Shown here piece after piece: positions 28,740-37,442 of a stretch of DNA of 64,000 nt (positions are counted from its first letter, which is position 1; every line of letters begins with the position of its first letter). Position numbers and translations under genes: made by a program. Origin of the DNA: Clostridia bacterium (GTDB lineage: Bacteria > Bacillota > Clostridia > TANB77 > CAG-508); NCBI GenBank assembly GCA_017934475.1, contig JAGBJN010000004.1, positions 110,541 through 174,540 of the forward strand. The letters are read 5' to 3'. The notes beneath the pieces are model-generated. The model was not told the DNA's origin and made no database searches. It worked only from the letters and a program-made list of their open reading frames with translations.

Positions 28740-29828
28740 TTATTTTTTTATAAATTTTCTTGGTACTCTTTGGCTTATATTACATAGTATTTCATAATTA
28801 ATAGTATCACATTTTTCTGCTAATTCGTCTAATGTAATATTTTCATTATCCCAAATTATAACTTCATCTCCAAGCTTAACATCTTCTATATCTGTAACAT
28901 CTACCATAAAACTATCCATACAAACTTTTCCAATAATAGGAACTTTTTTTCCATGTATTAGAACTTTCCATCCGTTTGAAAAAGTTCTTCTAAATCCATC
29001 TGCATAGCCAATTGGTACAGTTGCAACTTTTGATTTTCTATTTGTAATATAACTCCTACTATATCCTATACTTGTTCCTTCTTCTACTTCTTTTAAAAAA
29101 GATATTTTTGCCTTTAATTTTGCAATAGGTTTTAAATCAAGCTTCTCATATGTATCATCTGCACCTGCATAACCATATAATATGATTCCTGGTCTTACTA
29201 AATTAAATCTCGCATCAGGATAATTAATTAATGCATTTGATGCTGCAGCATGTATATATTTTATATTTCCTAATACTTGTTTTGCTGTATTTACAGCCAC
29301 ATTAAATGATTCTAATTGTTTTTTGCTATATTCATCATCTATATCAGCAGATGAAAAATGAGTATAAATACCTTCTACTTTGATATTTGATGATAAATTT
29401 CTTAAATATTTTTCTATTTTATATGGATGGACTCCAGTTCTTCCCATTCCAGTACCTATTTCAACATGTACTGTTATATCTTTATTTGTTTTTCCTAATT
29501 TTTCAGCAAATTCATATGAACTAATTCCTACAACAATATTGTATTTTATTATCTTTTCTATTTCTGTTTCATATGGTTGATTTAATACAAATATTTCTTT
29601 TTCATATCCTAGATTCCTTAAATTTACACCTTCATCTACATTTGCAACTGCAACTATATCAAATTTATTAAGTACTTCCAACCTCTGATTTATATATGTT
29701 CCATAGCCATTTGCTTTTATTACAGGCATTAATTTTACATCTTTTCCAACCGTTTCTTGTATCTTATTTATATTATACTCCAAATTATTTAAATCTATTT
29801 CTAAATATGCTGGCCTTGTAATCTCCAT
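28740..29828 (-). CDS. alr: Alanine racemase
   Basis: A PLP enzyme converting L- to D-alanine, supplying ddl in this same window. 362 residues, typical length. The PLP lysine is K38 in PVIKANGYG. Other landmarks are GTGMGRTGVHP, NLVRPGIILYG, and the C-terminal beta-domain GYADGFRRTFSNG with KVCMDSFMVDVTD, which supplies the opposing active-site residues. An ATG at 29828 follows AAGGGATA, a rather weak ribosome site. Some Clostridia keep a separate spore alanine racemase; nothing in this copy shows it is spore-specific. Confidence 0.95.
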   Translation of the reverse strand: MEITRPAYLEIDLNNLEYNINKIQETVGKDVKLMPVIKANGYGTYINQRLEVLNKFDIVAVANVDEGVNLRNLGYEKEIFVLNQPYETEIEKIIKYNIVVGISSYEFAEKLGKTNKDITVHVEIGTGMGRTGVHPYKIEKYLRNLSSNIKVEGIYTHFSSADIDDEYSKKQLESFNVAVNTAKQVLGNIKYIHAAASNALINYPDARFNLVRPGIILYGYAGADDTYEKLDLKPIAKLKAKISFLKEVEEGTSIGYSRSYITNRKSKVATVPIGYADGFRRTFSNGWKVLIHGKKVPIIGKVCMDSFMVDVTDIEDVKLGDEVIIWDNENITLDELAEKCDTINYEILCNISQRVPRKFIKK

Positions 29829-29894
29829 TTCACATTATCCCTTTCTTTACTTAATTTTTATTATTATATTACGATTATTCAAATTTATCAATAG

Positions 29895-29926
29895 AAAAAA
29901 CGTGGCTCTTATGAACCACGTTTTTT
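29895..29926 (-). terminator. Terminator overlapping the end of a small gene
   Basis: The stem AAAAAACGTGG/CCACGTTTTTT ends in a T run on the minus strand. Its upstream arm lies inside the last codons (KKRGS) of the 70-residue ORF at 29909-30121, so coding and termination share bases. Confidence 0.8.
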
Positions 29927-30121
29927 GATAACATAAATAAACAATCCAAGCTTTTTATTTACTTTCTCTCTTTTTAATAAAAACACTTCAGGATATTTTT
30001 CTTTTAGAATATGCGCCACTGATGCAGTGACACATAAGATGTTTGAACTCCTTTCTCCTTCTATGTATTTTTTTAATAATTCTTCCTGTTTCCGCAAATT
30101 ACCACTTGAAACATTTGCCAT
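29909..30121 (-). CDS. Small basic protein, 70 residues, unknown
   Basis: The ATG at 30121 is preferred: GGGAGGT lies 7 bases before it, and that site itself overlaps the in-frame upstream ATG at 30136. The protein starts MANVSSGNLRKQEELLKKYI, continues SNILCVTASVAHILKEKYPE, and ends in a basic strand KKLGLFIYVIKKRGS. No membrane segment or signal peptide. I do not recognise a family. It sits alone between alr and pgcA with its own terminator, whose stem overlaps the stop. Confidence 0.65.
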   Translation of the reverse strand: MANVSSGNLRKQEELLKKYIEGERSSNILCVTASVAHILKEKYPEVFLLKREKVNKKLGLFIYVIKKRGS

Positions 30122-30228
30122 AAATGTACCTCCCATTTAAATAAAATGTGTATAATATGGTATTTCTAATTATTTACTATTTATATATTTTACCATATTT
30201 TTTTATCTTAATCAAGCTTTACATAATA

Positions 30229-31929
30229 TTAAATTGAATTTTTCATTTCTTCCATTACTTTTTCTGCATTTTCAATTGAATCTTCCTTAACACCAATATA
30301 ATATTTTATTTTTGGCTCTGTTCCAGAAGGTCTTACACATACCCAAGCTGAGTTTTCAAGTTCAAAGTATAATACGTTAGATTCAGGTAGATCAATTTTA
30401 CTTGTTTCTTCTGTTTCTAAATTCTTAGTTAGACCTATTTTATAATCTCTTATTCTTAATACTTTATAATTTCCTATTTTTTTAGGTGCATTTTTTCTTA
30501 AATCATCCATTATTTTTTGAATTTTTTCTGCTCCATCAATTCCTTCAAGTGTTACTTGTTTTGTATCTTCTTTGTAATATCCATATTTTTTATAAATATT
30601 TATCATTTGATTCCAAAGTGATACTCCTTTTTCTTTATAATACGCTGCAGCTTCACAAAGAAGAACAACTGCTGCAACTCCATCTTTATCTCTTGCATAT
30701 GTTCCAGCTAAGCATCCATAACTTTCCTCATATCCAAAAACAAATTTATATTCATTATTTTTTTCAAATTCCTTTATCTTTTCCCCAATGTATTTAAATC
30801 CTGTCAATACTTCTTGTAATTGTATATTATAATTATCTGTTATAGCCTTAGATAATGTAGAAGATACTATACTTTTTACTACAACACCATTTTTAGGTAT
30901 TTCATTTCTTTCTTTCTTTTGAGATAATATATATTCTAATATTAAAAGTGCTGACATATTTCCTGTAAGTGGTATATATTCATTTTCTTTTTTAACATAT
31001 ACTCCTAATCTATCTGCATCTGGATCTGTTGCTAGTACTATTTCTGCATCAACATTTTTTGCCAATTCTAAAGCTAACTTAAATGCATTTTTATCCTCAG
31101 GATTTGGATAATCAACAGTTGGAAAATTTCCATCTGGCATTTCCTGCTCTTTAACAATATGAACATTTGTAAAACCAATTTCTTTTAAAATTCTTTGTAC
31201 TGGTATATTTCCACATCCATATAGTGGTGAATACACTATAGAAATATTAGATTGATTCTTTATCGCCTCTTTATTTAATAATATTTTTTTTACCTCTTCA
31301 ATATATGAATCTTCTATTTCATTATAAATTGTTTTTAATAATCCTTTTTTCTCTGCCTCTTCCTTACTTATTGTTTTAATTTCACTATAATCAGTAATAC
31401 TCTTTACTTCATCCATAATCATTTTGTCTACAGGAGCTGTTATTTGTGCACCATCTGCGCCATAAACTTTGTAGCCATTATACTTTGGTGGATTATGACT
31501 TGCTGTAATCATAATTCCAGCTATACAATTTAGTTTTCTTACTGCATATGAAAGCTCTGGTACAGGTGATAATTTATCAAACACATATGTTTCTATTCCA
31601 TTAGCATTTAAGCAAAGTGCTGAATTTAAAGCAAATTCTTTTGAATTATTTCTACTATCATATGAAATAACAACTCTTTTGTTTTGATTATCACTTTTAT
31701 TAATATAATTTGCAAGTCCCTGTGTTGCTTTCCCAACAGTATATTTGTTCATTCTATTAGTACCAGCACCCATAATTCCTCTTAAACCAGCTGTACCAAA
31801 TTCAAGTTCTTTATAAAATCTATCCTCTATTTCTTTTTCATTATTCTTAATTTCTAATAATTCTTTTTTTGTTGATTCGTCAAACGTCTCTTCTTCACAC
31901 CATTTTTTATAAATTTCTAAATACTCCAT
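30229..31929 (-). CDS. pgcA: Phosphoglucomutase/phosphomannomutase
   Basis: A 566-residue alpha-D-phosphohexomutase of the PgcA type, interconverting glucose 6- and 1-phosphate. Landmarks: FGTAGLRGIMGAGTNRMN near 46-63, the phosphoserine loop MITASHNPPKYNGYK at about 139-153, the metal site ATDPDADRLG at about 300, the sugar loop GYEESYGCLAG at about 398, and the phosphate loop RPSGTEPKIKYY at about 530. In Firmicutes it supplies glucose 1-phosphate for UDP-glucose and hence for glycolipids like those of the UgtP-like enzyme at 7445. The UDPGP-family gene ends 62 bp upstream, so the pair may be co-transcribed and metabolically linked. Confidence 0.95.
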   Translation of the reverse strand: MEYLEIYKKWCEEETFDESTKKELLEIKNNEKEIEDRFYKELEFGTAGLRGIMGAGTNRMNKYTVGKATQGLANYINKSDNQNKRVVISYDSRNNSKEFALNSALCLNANGIETYVFDKLSPVPELSYAVRKLNCIAGIMITASHNPPKYNGYKVYGADGAQITAPVDKMIMDEVKSITDYSEIKTISKEEAEKKGLLKTIYNEIEDSYIEEVKKILLNKEAIKNQSNISIVYSPLYGCGNIPVQRILKEIGFTNVHIVKEQEMPDGNFPTVDYPNPEDKNAFKLALELAKNVDAEIVLATDPDADRLGVYVKKENEYIPLTGNMSALLILEYILSQKKERNEIPKNGVVVKSIVSSTLSKAITDNYNIQLQEVLTGFKYIGEKIKEFEKNNEYKFVFGYEESYGCLAGTYARDKDGVAAVVLLCEAAAYYKEKGVSLWNQMINIYKKYGYYKEDTKQVTLEGIDGAEKIQKIMDDLRKNAPKKIGNYKVLRIRDYKIGLTKNLETEETSKIDLPESNVLYFELENSAWVCVRPSGTEPKIKYYIGVKEDSIENAEKVMEEMKNSI

Positions 31930-31990
31930 ATTTTTATTTCCTTTTATAATTATTTTATTTCTATTGTTTTTCTATTTTTTTGATTTATTA

Positions 31991-33244
31991 TTATACTTTA
32001 TTAATTTTATTATAATAATCATTATATAATTTTCTTGCACTTTCTGGACTGTCTACTCCTTCGGCATTTTTTATAGGTGCAAATTCTTCTTCTCTTTTTA
32101 CCCTTAAAATAACCATATCATCTAATTTTTCAAAAACATCAAATAAAAAGTTTTCAAATTTATATGCATTTGGTTTATCTGGTCTTACTATTGTTCCCTC
32201 TTTATCCACATAATTACATTTTTTAAATTGTGAATGATATGGTAATTTTTCTTTCGAAGTTTTTTCTATAACTTCTATATTAAATAAATTACATAAAATA
32301 TGTCCTTCTCCATATTTTAATTCACCATCTTCATTCTTTTCTTCAGACATTTCTTTTGATATTTCAATATATTCAACAACACTTGGTCTTCCATTTTTCT
32401 TTACAAATACCCCTACTTTTTCTTCTGGACAATTCTTTATTACACTTTTTCCAGCAGCAAGCATATTTTTATCTTTTGCTACTCCTATAAATAATGGATC
32501 AATTAATTTAGCAAGAACATTATCTACTCCACCCATATAAATCCATTCAATGCCTTCTTTTTTCATTTCATCCACAATTTTTTCTTCTTGTAATATTCTA
32601 AATATACCACCATGTCCATCTGATGCAAGTTTTAATCTTTTATCTTCATTTACTATTAAATTTCCATTAGGTGTTAACATTGGTTTTTTGCCTTGAATAA
32701 AAAATATTATTTTTTCTTTTGGATATCCAAAATAGTCATTTACTTTAAAAAATTCAACTGTCGCATCATTGTTTTCAACACTTGTCATTATATACCAATA
32801 AACATATACTCCATACTTATTATATGCTTCTTTAAATTTATCACATAATACTTCAAATATACTTTTATGATTTACTATATCAAATTCAAATGCTCCTTTT
32901 GGTCCATCAAATCCAAGCCTTGTTCCTTGCCCACCTGCCATTGTAATAACTGCAAATTTATTTTCTTTAATTATTTTTGTCCCGATATCTTCATATTTTT
33001 TTATTTCTTCTTCTGAAAGTTTTGATTTATCTATTGCATTTATAGGCTCTATTATTGAATTTGTTTTTTCTTCATTTTTTCCAATATCATTATATAAACT
33101 TTTTATTTCTTCAAAATCTATTTGAGAAACTTGATTAAGTATAAATCTCCTATCTATTGAATCTAATTTATTTACAACCTCTATAAAATCATTTTGATTA
33201 TATTTTCTTAATTTTTGCATTATATCTTCATAATTCTCTTCCAT
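31991..33244 (-). CDS. UDPGP-family UTP--sugar-1-phosphate uridylyltransferase
   Basis: A 417-residue protein of the UDPGP type 1 family (UAP1-like), which makes UDP-sugars from UTP and a sugar 1-phosphate. The nucleotide-binding loop MAGGQGTRLGFDGPKG lies at about 98-113. YMGGVDNVLAKLIDP, GVFVKKNGRPSVVEY and a C-terminal KPNAYKFENFLFDVF follow, matching the eukaryote-like UDP-GlcNAc pyrophosphorylase branch rather than GalU or GlmU. UDP-GlcNAc or UDP-Glc could be the product. The start ATG follows AGGAGAG. It lies just upstream of pgcA on the same strand, a plausible UDP-glucose supply unit. Confidence 0.88.
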   Translation of the reverse strand: MEENYEDIMQKLRKYNQNDFIEVVNKLDSIDRRFILNQVSQIDFEEIKSLYNDIGKNEEKTNSIIEPINAIDKSKLSEEEIKKYEDIGTKIIKENKFAVITMAGGQGTRLGFDGPKGAFEFDIVNHKSIFEVLCDKFKEAYNKYGVYVYWYIMTSVENNDATVEFFKVNDYFGYPKEKIIFFIQGKKPMLTPNGNLIVNEDKRLKLASDGHGGIFRILQEEKIVDEMKKEGIEWIYMGGVDNVLAKLIDPLFIGVAKDKNMLAAGKSVIKNCPEEKVGVFVKKNGRPSVVEYIEISKEMSEEKNEDGELKYGEGHILCNLFNIEVIEKTSKEKLPYHSQFKKCNYVDKEGTIVRPDKPNAYKFENFLFDVFEKLDDMVILRVKREEEFAPIKNAEGVDSPESARKLYNDYYNKINKV

Positions 33245-33312
33245 AATTTTCTCTCCTAAGTAATTTTCATTTTATATTATATACATATATAATCTTGATG
33301 TCAAAGTAAATT

Positions 33313-33339
33313 AAAAAAGAGACTTACGTCTCATTTTTT
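33313..33339 (-). terminator. Terminator after unknown 171-residue gene
   Basis: A short stem GAGAC/GTCTC with TTAC loop and extended A/T pairing, followed by T-rich sequence on the minus strand. Confidence 0.55.
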
Positions 33340-33357
33340 AATAGTAATTTCGACTTT

Positions 33358-33873
33358 TTATATAGCCTTTTTTATTTTCTCATTTTTCACATAATCTGTG
33401 AATACTTCCTCTATTGCTCTTTCACCAGAAGTATTTAATACTTTATCATGCTCATCAAGTATATCAGATATATTACCATCTAATCCTGTAATTTCAAAAC
33501 AATTAACTATTTTTATAATTCCATTTACTTTATGTGTTTTAAAATATTTTTCTATTCTTTTATTTATGTTTTCTACAAATTCTTTTTCTCCATTTATTAT
33601 TAAAACTTTTTCTTTGTTATCTTTATTGTATATTATTTTTCCTCTTTCTTTAAATTTATTCCAATTTAATTTCAATATTTTTTCTCTATTATTTAAATTC
33701 AATCTTTCTACTAACTTTGTTATGTTTCCATTTAAATCTTTTTCTAAAATAGTGGCTATTTCTACTTCTTCATTTATTTTTTGATTAATATAAGGTAATA
33801 ACATTGTAACCAAGTGCCAATCACTAACATAAAAACTACATAGTTTAACTATATTATTTTCATTAACCTCCAT
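33358..33873 (-). CDS. Unknown cytoplasmic protein, 171 residues
   Basis: The ATG at 33873 is preferred because GAGGAGG lies before it; the frame extends 15 codons further upstream without a ribosome site. The protein starts MEVNENNIVKLCSFYVSDWH, with a mixed helical, strongly charged remainder rich in lysine, isoleucine and asparagine, and ends NEKIKKAI. There is no signal peptide or membrane segment. I do not recognise a family. It is followed by its own terminator and is divergent from spoIIR; the 222-bp intergenic region holds a pair of Spo0A-box-like sites, so a sporulation link is possible. Confidence 0.75.
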   Translation of the reverse strand: MEVNENNIVKLCSFYVSDWHLVTMLLPYINQKINEEVEIATILEKDLNGNITKLVERLNLNNREKILKLNWNKFKERGKIIYNKDNKEKVLIINGEKEFVENINKRIEKYFKTHKVNGIIKIVNCFEITGLDGNISDILDEHDKVLNTSGERAIEEVFTDYVKNEKIKKAI

Positions 33874-33956
33874 AAATTTAGCCTCCTCTTTTGTTTTTCT
33901 ACTGGTAAATTTTACCATTTCATTACAAATATGTCAATAATATTACAAATAAAGTT

Positions 33957-33973
33957 TTCGCTATATTTCGACA
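33957..33973. promoter_or_regulatory. Possible tandem Spo0A boxes upstream of spoIIR
   Basis: TTCGACA at 33967-33973 is the exact complement of the 0A-box core TGTCGAA. TTCGCTA at 33957-33963, exactly 10 bp away, matches the TTCGNCA core with one mismatch. The 10-bp phasing is the one used by Spo0A dimers. Confidence 0.4.
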
Positions 33974-34019
33974 TTTCCAAGTTTTATACAAAATCCTCAT
34001 TAATATTTTTTCCAAAAAT

Positions 34020-34047
34020 GTATATTCTTCTTTTAAATGTAAATACT
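34020..34047 (+). promoter_or_regulatory. Possible sigmaF-like promoter of spoIIR
   Basis: GTATA, a 14-bp spacer and GTAAATACT, which matches the forespore -10 pattern GGNNANAMT at all but one defined position. It lies about 50 bp before spoIIR, a gene that is sigmaF-dependent in Bacillus. Confidence 0.35.
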
Positions 34048-34095
34048 TAAATTAATGAGAAAAATAAAACATTTTTAGAAATTTGGAGGTTATGT

Positions 34096-34761
34096 ATGAA
34101 AACTTTACTATCAATTATATGCAGAAGCAAGGTAAAAAATTCCTTAATTTTAATAATTTTATTATTTTTTTATATATTTGTATCAGCTTTTAGCTATGTA
34201 AACGCTGTTTCGAATGATATATCCAAGAGTGTATTTCGTTTACACGTTCTCGCAAATAGTGATTCAGAAAGTGATCAAAATCTAAAATATAAAGTTAGAG
34301 ATAATTTAATAGAATATATGAATTCTTTATGTTCTAATACAACATCAAAAGATGAAGCAATGCAAATCGCAGAATCGCACTTAGAAGATTTTATTTTAAT
34401 AGCACAAAACACTGTATACGAAAATGGCTACAATTATAATGTTACAGCAGAAATCGGAAATTTTTCTTTTCCTAAAAAAAATTATGGAGACATTTCATTA
34501 CCAGAAGGCATGTATGATGCTTTACGTGTAAAAATTGGAGAAGCTAAAGGTCAAAATTGGTGGTGTGTAATGTTTCCACCCTTATGTTTTGTTAATGTTT
34601 CATCAGGGATTATTCCAGAAGATTCAAAAGAACTTATGAAAGAAGAACTTACAGATGATGAATACTCTATAATTACTAATGAAGATAGACAAGATATTAA
34701 ATTTAAACTTGGCATATTGGAATGGTTTAAAAACAATGATATATTAACTGCGAAAAAATAG
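34096..34761 (+). CDS. spoIIR: Stage II sporulation protein R
   Basis: SpoIIR is secreted from the forespore and triggers SpoIIGA-dependent processing of pro-sigmaE in the mother cell. This 221-residue copy has an N-terminal signal/membrane segment at about 16-38, then the conserved FRLHVLANSDSESDQNLKYKVRD start (residues 53-75), EIGNFSFPKKNYGDISLPEGMYDALRV in the centre, and the hallmark QNWWCVMFPPLCF at about 154-166. The ATG follows TTGGAGGTTATGT. A forespore-type promoter and Spo0A-box-like sites are possible upstream (see separate entries). A hairpin terminator follows at 34806. Confidence 0.96.
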   Translation: MKTLLSIICRSKVKNSLILIILLFFYIFVSAFSYVNAVSNDISKSVFRLHVLANSDSESDQNLKYKVRDNLIEYMNSLCSNTTSKDEAMQIAESHLEDFILIAQNTVYENGYNYNVTAEIGNFSFPKKNYGDISLPEGMYDALRVKIGEAKGQNWWCVMFPPLCFVNVSSGIIPEDSKELMKEELTDDEYSIITNEDRQDIKFKLGILEWFKNNDILTAKK

Positions 34762-34790
34762 TTGTAAAATGTAAAAAAATATGATATAAA
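34762..34790 (+). promoter_or_regulatory. Possible promoter of murA
   Basis: TTGTAA, a 17-bp spacer and TATAAA, right after the spoIIR stop. A transcript from here would run through the hairpin at 34806-34830 before murA. AT-richness makes chance occurrence possible. Confidence 0.35.
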
Positions 34791-34805
34791 TATTATGTTA
34801 AAATA

Positions 34806-34830
34806 AAAATAGAATTTTATATTCTATTTT
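34806..34830 (+). terminator. Terminator after spoIIR or attenuator before murA
   Basis: A perfect 10-bp stem AAAATAGAAT/ATTCTATTTT, 5-nt loop, then TTATTTTGTTTT. It lies 39 bp before the murA TTG start and downstream of the possible murA promoter. Confidence 0.6.
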
Positions 34831-34868
34831 TTATTTTGTTTTAGTTGAATAACCTAGGGGGTATTTTT

Positions 34869-36131
34869 TTGGATAAATTAGTTATTAATGGAGGAAATCC
34901 TTTAAAAGGTGAAGTTACAATTAGCGGTGCAAAAAATGCTGCTGTTGCACTAATTCCAGCAACAGTACTTATAGATGGTATTTGTACAATTACTAATGTT
35001 CCCAATATTAGTGATGTTAAAATCTCATGTAAAATATTAGAAGAAATAGGCGCTAAAGTTGAATGGATTTCTAAAAATGAACTTAAGATAGATACAAGAA
35101 ATATAACAAATACAACTGCTCCTCTTGATATGACAAGCAAGTTTAGAGCCTCTTCTTATTTCATTGGTTCTTTACTTGGCAGATGTAAAAAAGCCGTTGT
35201 TGGCCTACCTGGAGGTTGCAATTTAGGTGCAAGACCTATAGACCAACACATAAAAGGTTTTGAATCATTAGGTGCAAAAGTTGAAGTTTCTCAAGGTAGA
35301 ATCTCTGCAGAAGCAACTAAATTAGAAGGTACACATATATATTTAGATATAGTTTCAGTAGGTGCAACTATTAACGTTATGCTTGCAAGTGTTTTAGCAG
35401 ATGGTTCAACAATTATTGAGAATTGTGCAAAAGAACCACATATAGTTGATGTAGCAAACTTTTTAAATACTATGGGAGCTGACATAAGAGGTGCAGGAAC
35501 AGATGTAATTAAAGTAAAGGGTGTAAAGAAATTAACTGGAAATTCAACATATTCTGTAGTACCAGATCAAATTGAAGCAGGCACGTTTATGCTTGCTGCT
35601 GTAGCAACAAAAGGTGATTTAATAATTAAAAACTGTATTCCTGAACACATGGATTGTTTAACAGCAAAAATATTAGAAATGGGTGCGAAAGTAGAATATA
35701 ATGATGATACGATACATGTTTCAGCAAGCCAAAGACCTCATAAAGCAAATATAAAAACACAACCATATCCTGGTTTTCCAACAGATTTACAACCTCAAAT
35801 TGGTGTATGTCTAAGTATTGCAAATGGCACGAGTATTATTAAAGAAGGAATTTGGGAATCACGTTTCCAATATACAGCTGAACTTAATAAGATGGGTGCT
35901 AAAATTACAGATCAAGGTAAATCAGCTATATTCGAAGGTGTTGAAAAACTTTATGGTGCGCCAGTTGAAGCAACAGATTTAAGAGCTGCAGCTGCCCTTA
36001 TTATTGCTGGACTTGTAGCCGATGGTGAAACCACTTTAACAAACTTAGCTCACCTAGATCGTGGCTATGAAAATATAGAAGAAAAATTTAGAAAAATTGG
36101 AGCAAATATTCAAAGAATTTCAGAAGAATAA
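34869..36131 (+). CDS. murA: UDP-N-acetylglucosamine 1-carboxyvinyltransferase
   Basis: First committed step of peptidoglycan synthesis: transfers enolpyruvate from PEP to UDP-GlcNAc. The start is the TTG at 34869, preceded by AGGGGG; it gives MDKLVINGGNPLKGEVTISG as in other MurA proteins, whereas the longer frame from 34845 adds eight unrelated residues. The result is 420 residues. The catalytic cysteine is present in GLPGGCNLGARPID at about residue 117 (no Cys-to-Asp fosfomycin-resistance change), with K in SGAKNA near 22 and the C-terminal DLRAAAALIIAGLVADGET. It is followed at short spacing by yycJ and rlmH, probably an operon. Confidence 0.96.
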   Translation: MDKLVINGGNPLKGEVTISGAKNAAVALIPATVLIDGICTITNVPNISDVKISCKILEEIGAKVEWISKNELKIDTRNITNTTAPLDMTSKFRASSYFIGSLLGRCKKAVVGLPGGCNLGARPIDQHIKGFESLGAKVEVSQGRISAEATKLEGTHIYLDIVSVGATINVMLASVLADGSTIIENCAKEPHIVDVANFLNTMGADIRGAGTDVIKVKGVKKLTGNSTYSVVPDQIEAGTFMLAAVATKGDLIIKNCIPEHMDCLTAKILEMGAKVEYNDDTIHVSASQRPHKANIKTQPYPGFPTDLQPQIGVCLSIANGTSIIKEGIWESRFQYTAELNKMGAKITDQGKSAIFEGVEKLYGAPVEATDLRAAAALIIAGLVADGETTLTNLAHLDRGYENIEEKFRKIGANIQRISEE

Positions 36132-36151
36132 TAATATACGAGGTAATATAA

Positions 36152-36940
36152 ATGTTTAAATTTTGCAGTTTATATAGTGGTAGCTCTGGCAACTGCTCTT
36201 TAGTTCAAACAGAAACTACAAAGATATTAATTGATGCTGGAGAAAGTACAAAAAAAATAACAGAAGCACTTAATTCCATTAATGTTGATCCTAAAGACAT
36301 TAATGGAATTATTATAACTCATGAACATTCAGACCACACAAAAGGTCTTGGAAACTTTTCAAAAAAATACAATACTCCTGTTTATGCAAATAAAGAAACA
36401 TGGAATGCAATGCTAACTCAAAAAGAAAAAATTCAGGAAGAAAATATTAATTATTTTACTTTCGAAGAATTTAAAATTGGAGATATTGAAATAAAAGCAT
36501 TTCCAATCCCACATGATGCAGCTAATCCATGTGGTTTTAATATTTACCATAAAAAAAAGAAAATGAGTATTGTAACAGACATAGGTCATATGAACAAAGA
36601 AATTATTTCTAATTTAGAAAAAAGTTCTTTTTTATTATTAGAATCTAATTATGAACCAGAAGTTTTAAAATGCTCTCCTTACCCATATTTATTAAAAAAA
36701 AGAATTGAAGGTCCTAATGGACATTTATCAAATATAGACGCTGGAAAAACTATTTCTTATTTATCAAGATGCGGTTTAAAAAACGTTATGTTGGGTCACT
36801 TAAGTAAAGAAAATAACTTTCCAGAACTTGCTTATAAAACAGTATTAAACGAATTAATTGAAAATAAAGTTAATGAAAATATTGAAAGTTTAAATGTTGC
36901 AAGTAGATATGGTGTTAGCCAAATAATTGATATTAGTTAA
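36152..36940 (+). CDS. YycJ/WalJ-type metallo-beta-lactamase-fold hydrolase
   Basis: A 262-residue MBL-fold protein like Bacillus YycJ (WalJ), a probable 5'-3' DNA exonuclease-type enzyme tied to cell-division coordination. The fold signature is ITHEHSDHTKG at about 53-63, preceded by SLYSGSSGNCSLVQ at 5-18, with further metal ligands in PHDAANPCGF and LGHLSKENN. Its start follows CGAGG 20 bp after murA, and rlmH starts 11 bp after it. In Bacillus walJ follows the walRK operon and lies close to rlmH; here the WalRK kinase genes are absent from the window. Confidence 0.9.
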   Translation: MFKFCSLYSGSSGNCSLVQTETTKILIDAGESTKKITEALNSINVDPKDINGIIITHEHSDHTKGLGNFSKKYNTPVYANKETWNAMLTQKEKIQEENINYFTFEEFKIGDIEIKAFPIPHDAANPCGFNIYHKKKKMSIVTDIGHMNKEIISNLEKSSFLLLESNYEPEVLKCSPYPYLLKKRIEGPNGHLSNIDAGKTISYLSRCGLKNVMLGHLSKENNFPELAYKTVLNELIENKVNENIESLNVASRYGVSQIIDIS

Positions 36941-36951
36941 GTGAGGTATAT

Positions 36952-37431
36952 ATGTTACATATTGACATTGTATGTGTTGGTAAAATAAAAGAAAACTATT
37001 TAAAAGATGCAATAAATGAATATAGTAAAAGACTTTCAAAATATTGTATTTTAAATATAATAGAACTTAATGATGAAAAATTACCAACAAAATTAAATGA
37101 TAGTTTATCTTATGAAATAAAAAATAAAGAAAGTAATTCTATTTTATCACATATAAAAAAGGATTCTTATATTCTTGCTTTAGATTTGAAAGGTAAGAAT
37201 TATACTTCAGAAGAGTTCTCTGAAAAAATTCAAACTTTATCTATTACAAATAGTCATATAACGTTCTTAATTGGTGGTTCTCTAGGAATGACAGATGAAT
37301 TATTAAATAAAACAAATGAAAAAATATGTTTTTCAAAAATGACATTTCCTCATCAATTAATTAGAGTATTTTTACTAGAACAAATCTTTCGCGCATTTAA
37401 AATCGCCAATAACGAAAGTTATCATCATTAA
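36952..37431 (+). CDS. rlmH: 23S rRNA (pseudouridine1915-N3)-methyltransferase
   Basis: A SPOUT-family methylase that modifies pseudouridine 1915 in helix 69 of 23S rRNA. It is 159 residues, the normal length. The C-terminal trefoil-knot motifs are clear: FLIGGSLGMTDELLNKTNEK and KMTFPHQLIRVFLLEQIFRA, ending in the family's NNESYHH, where the Y-H tail contacts the ribosome. The ATG follows GTGAGG, 11 bp after yycJ. A stem-closed candidate RNA starts 12 bp after its stop. Confidence 0.97.
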   Translation: MLHIDIVCVGKIKENYLKDAINEYSKRLSKYCILNIIELNDEKLPTKLNDSLSYEIKNKESNSILSHIKKDSYILALDLKGKNYTSEEFSEKIQTLSITNSHITFLIGGSLGMTDELLNKTNEKICFSKMTFPHQLIRVFLLEQIFRAFKIANNESYHH

Positions 37432-37442
37432 TATATAAATAA

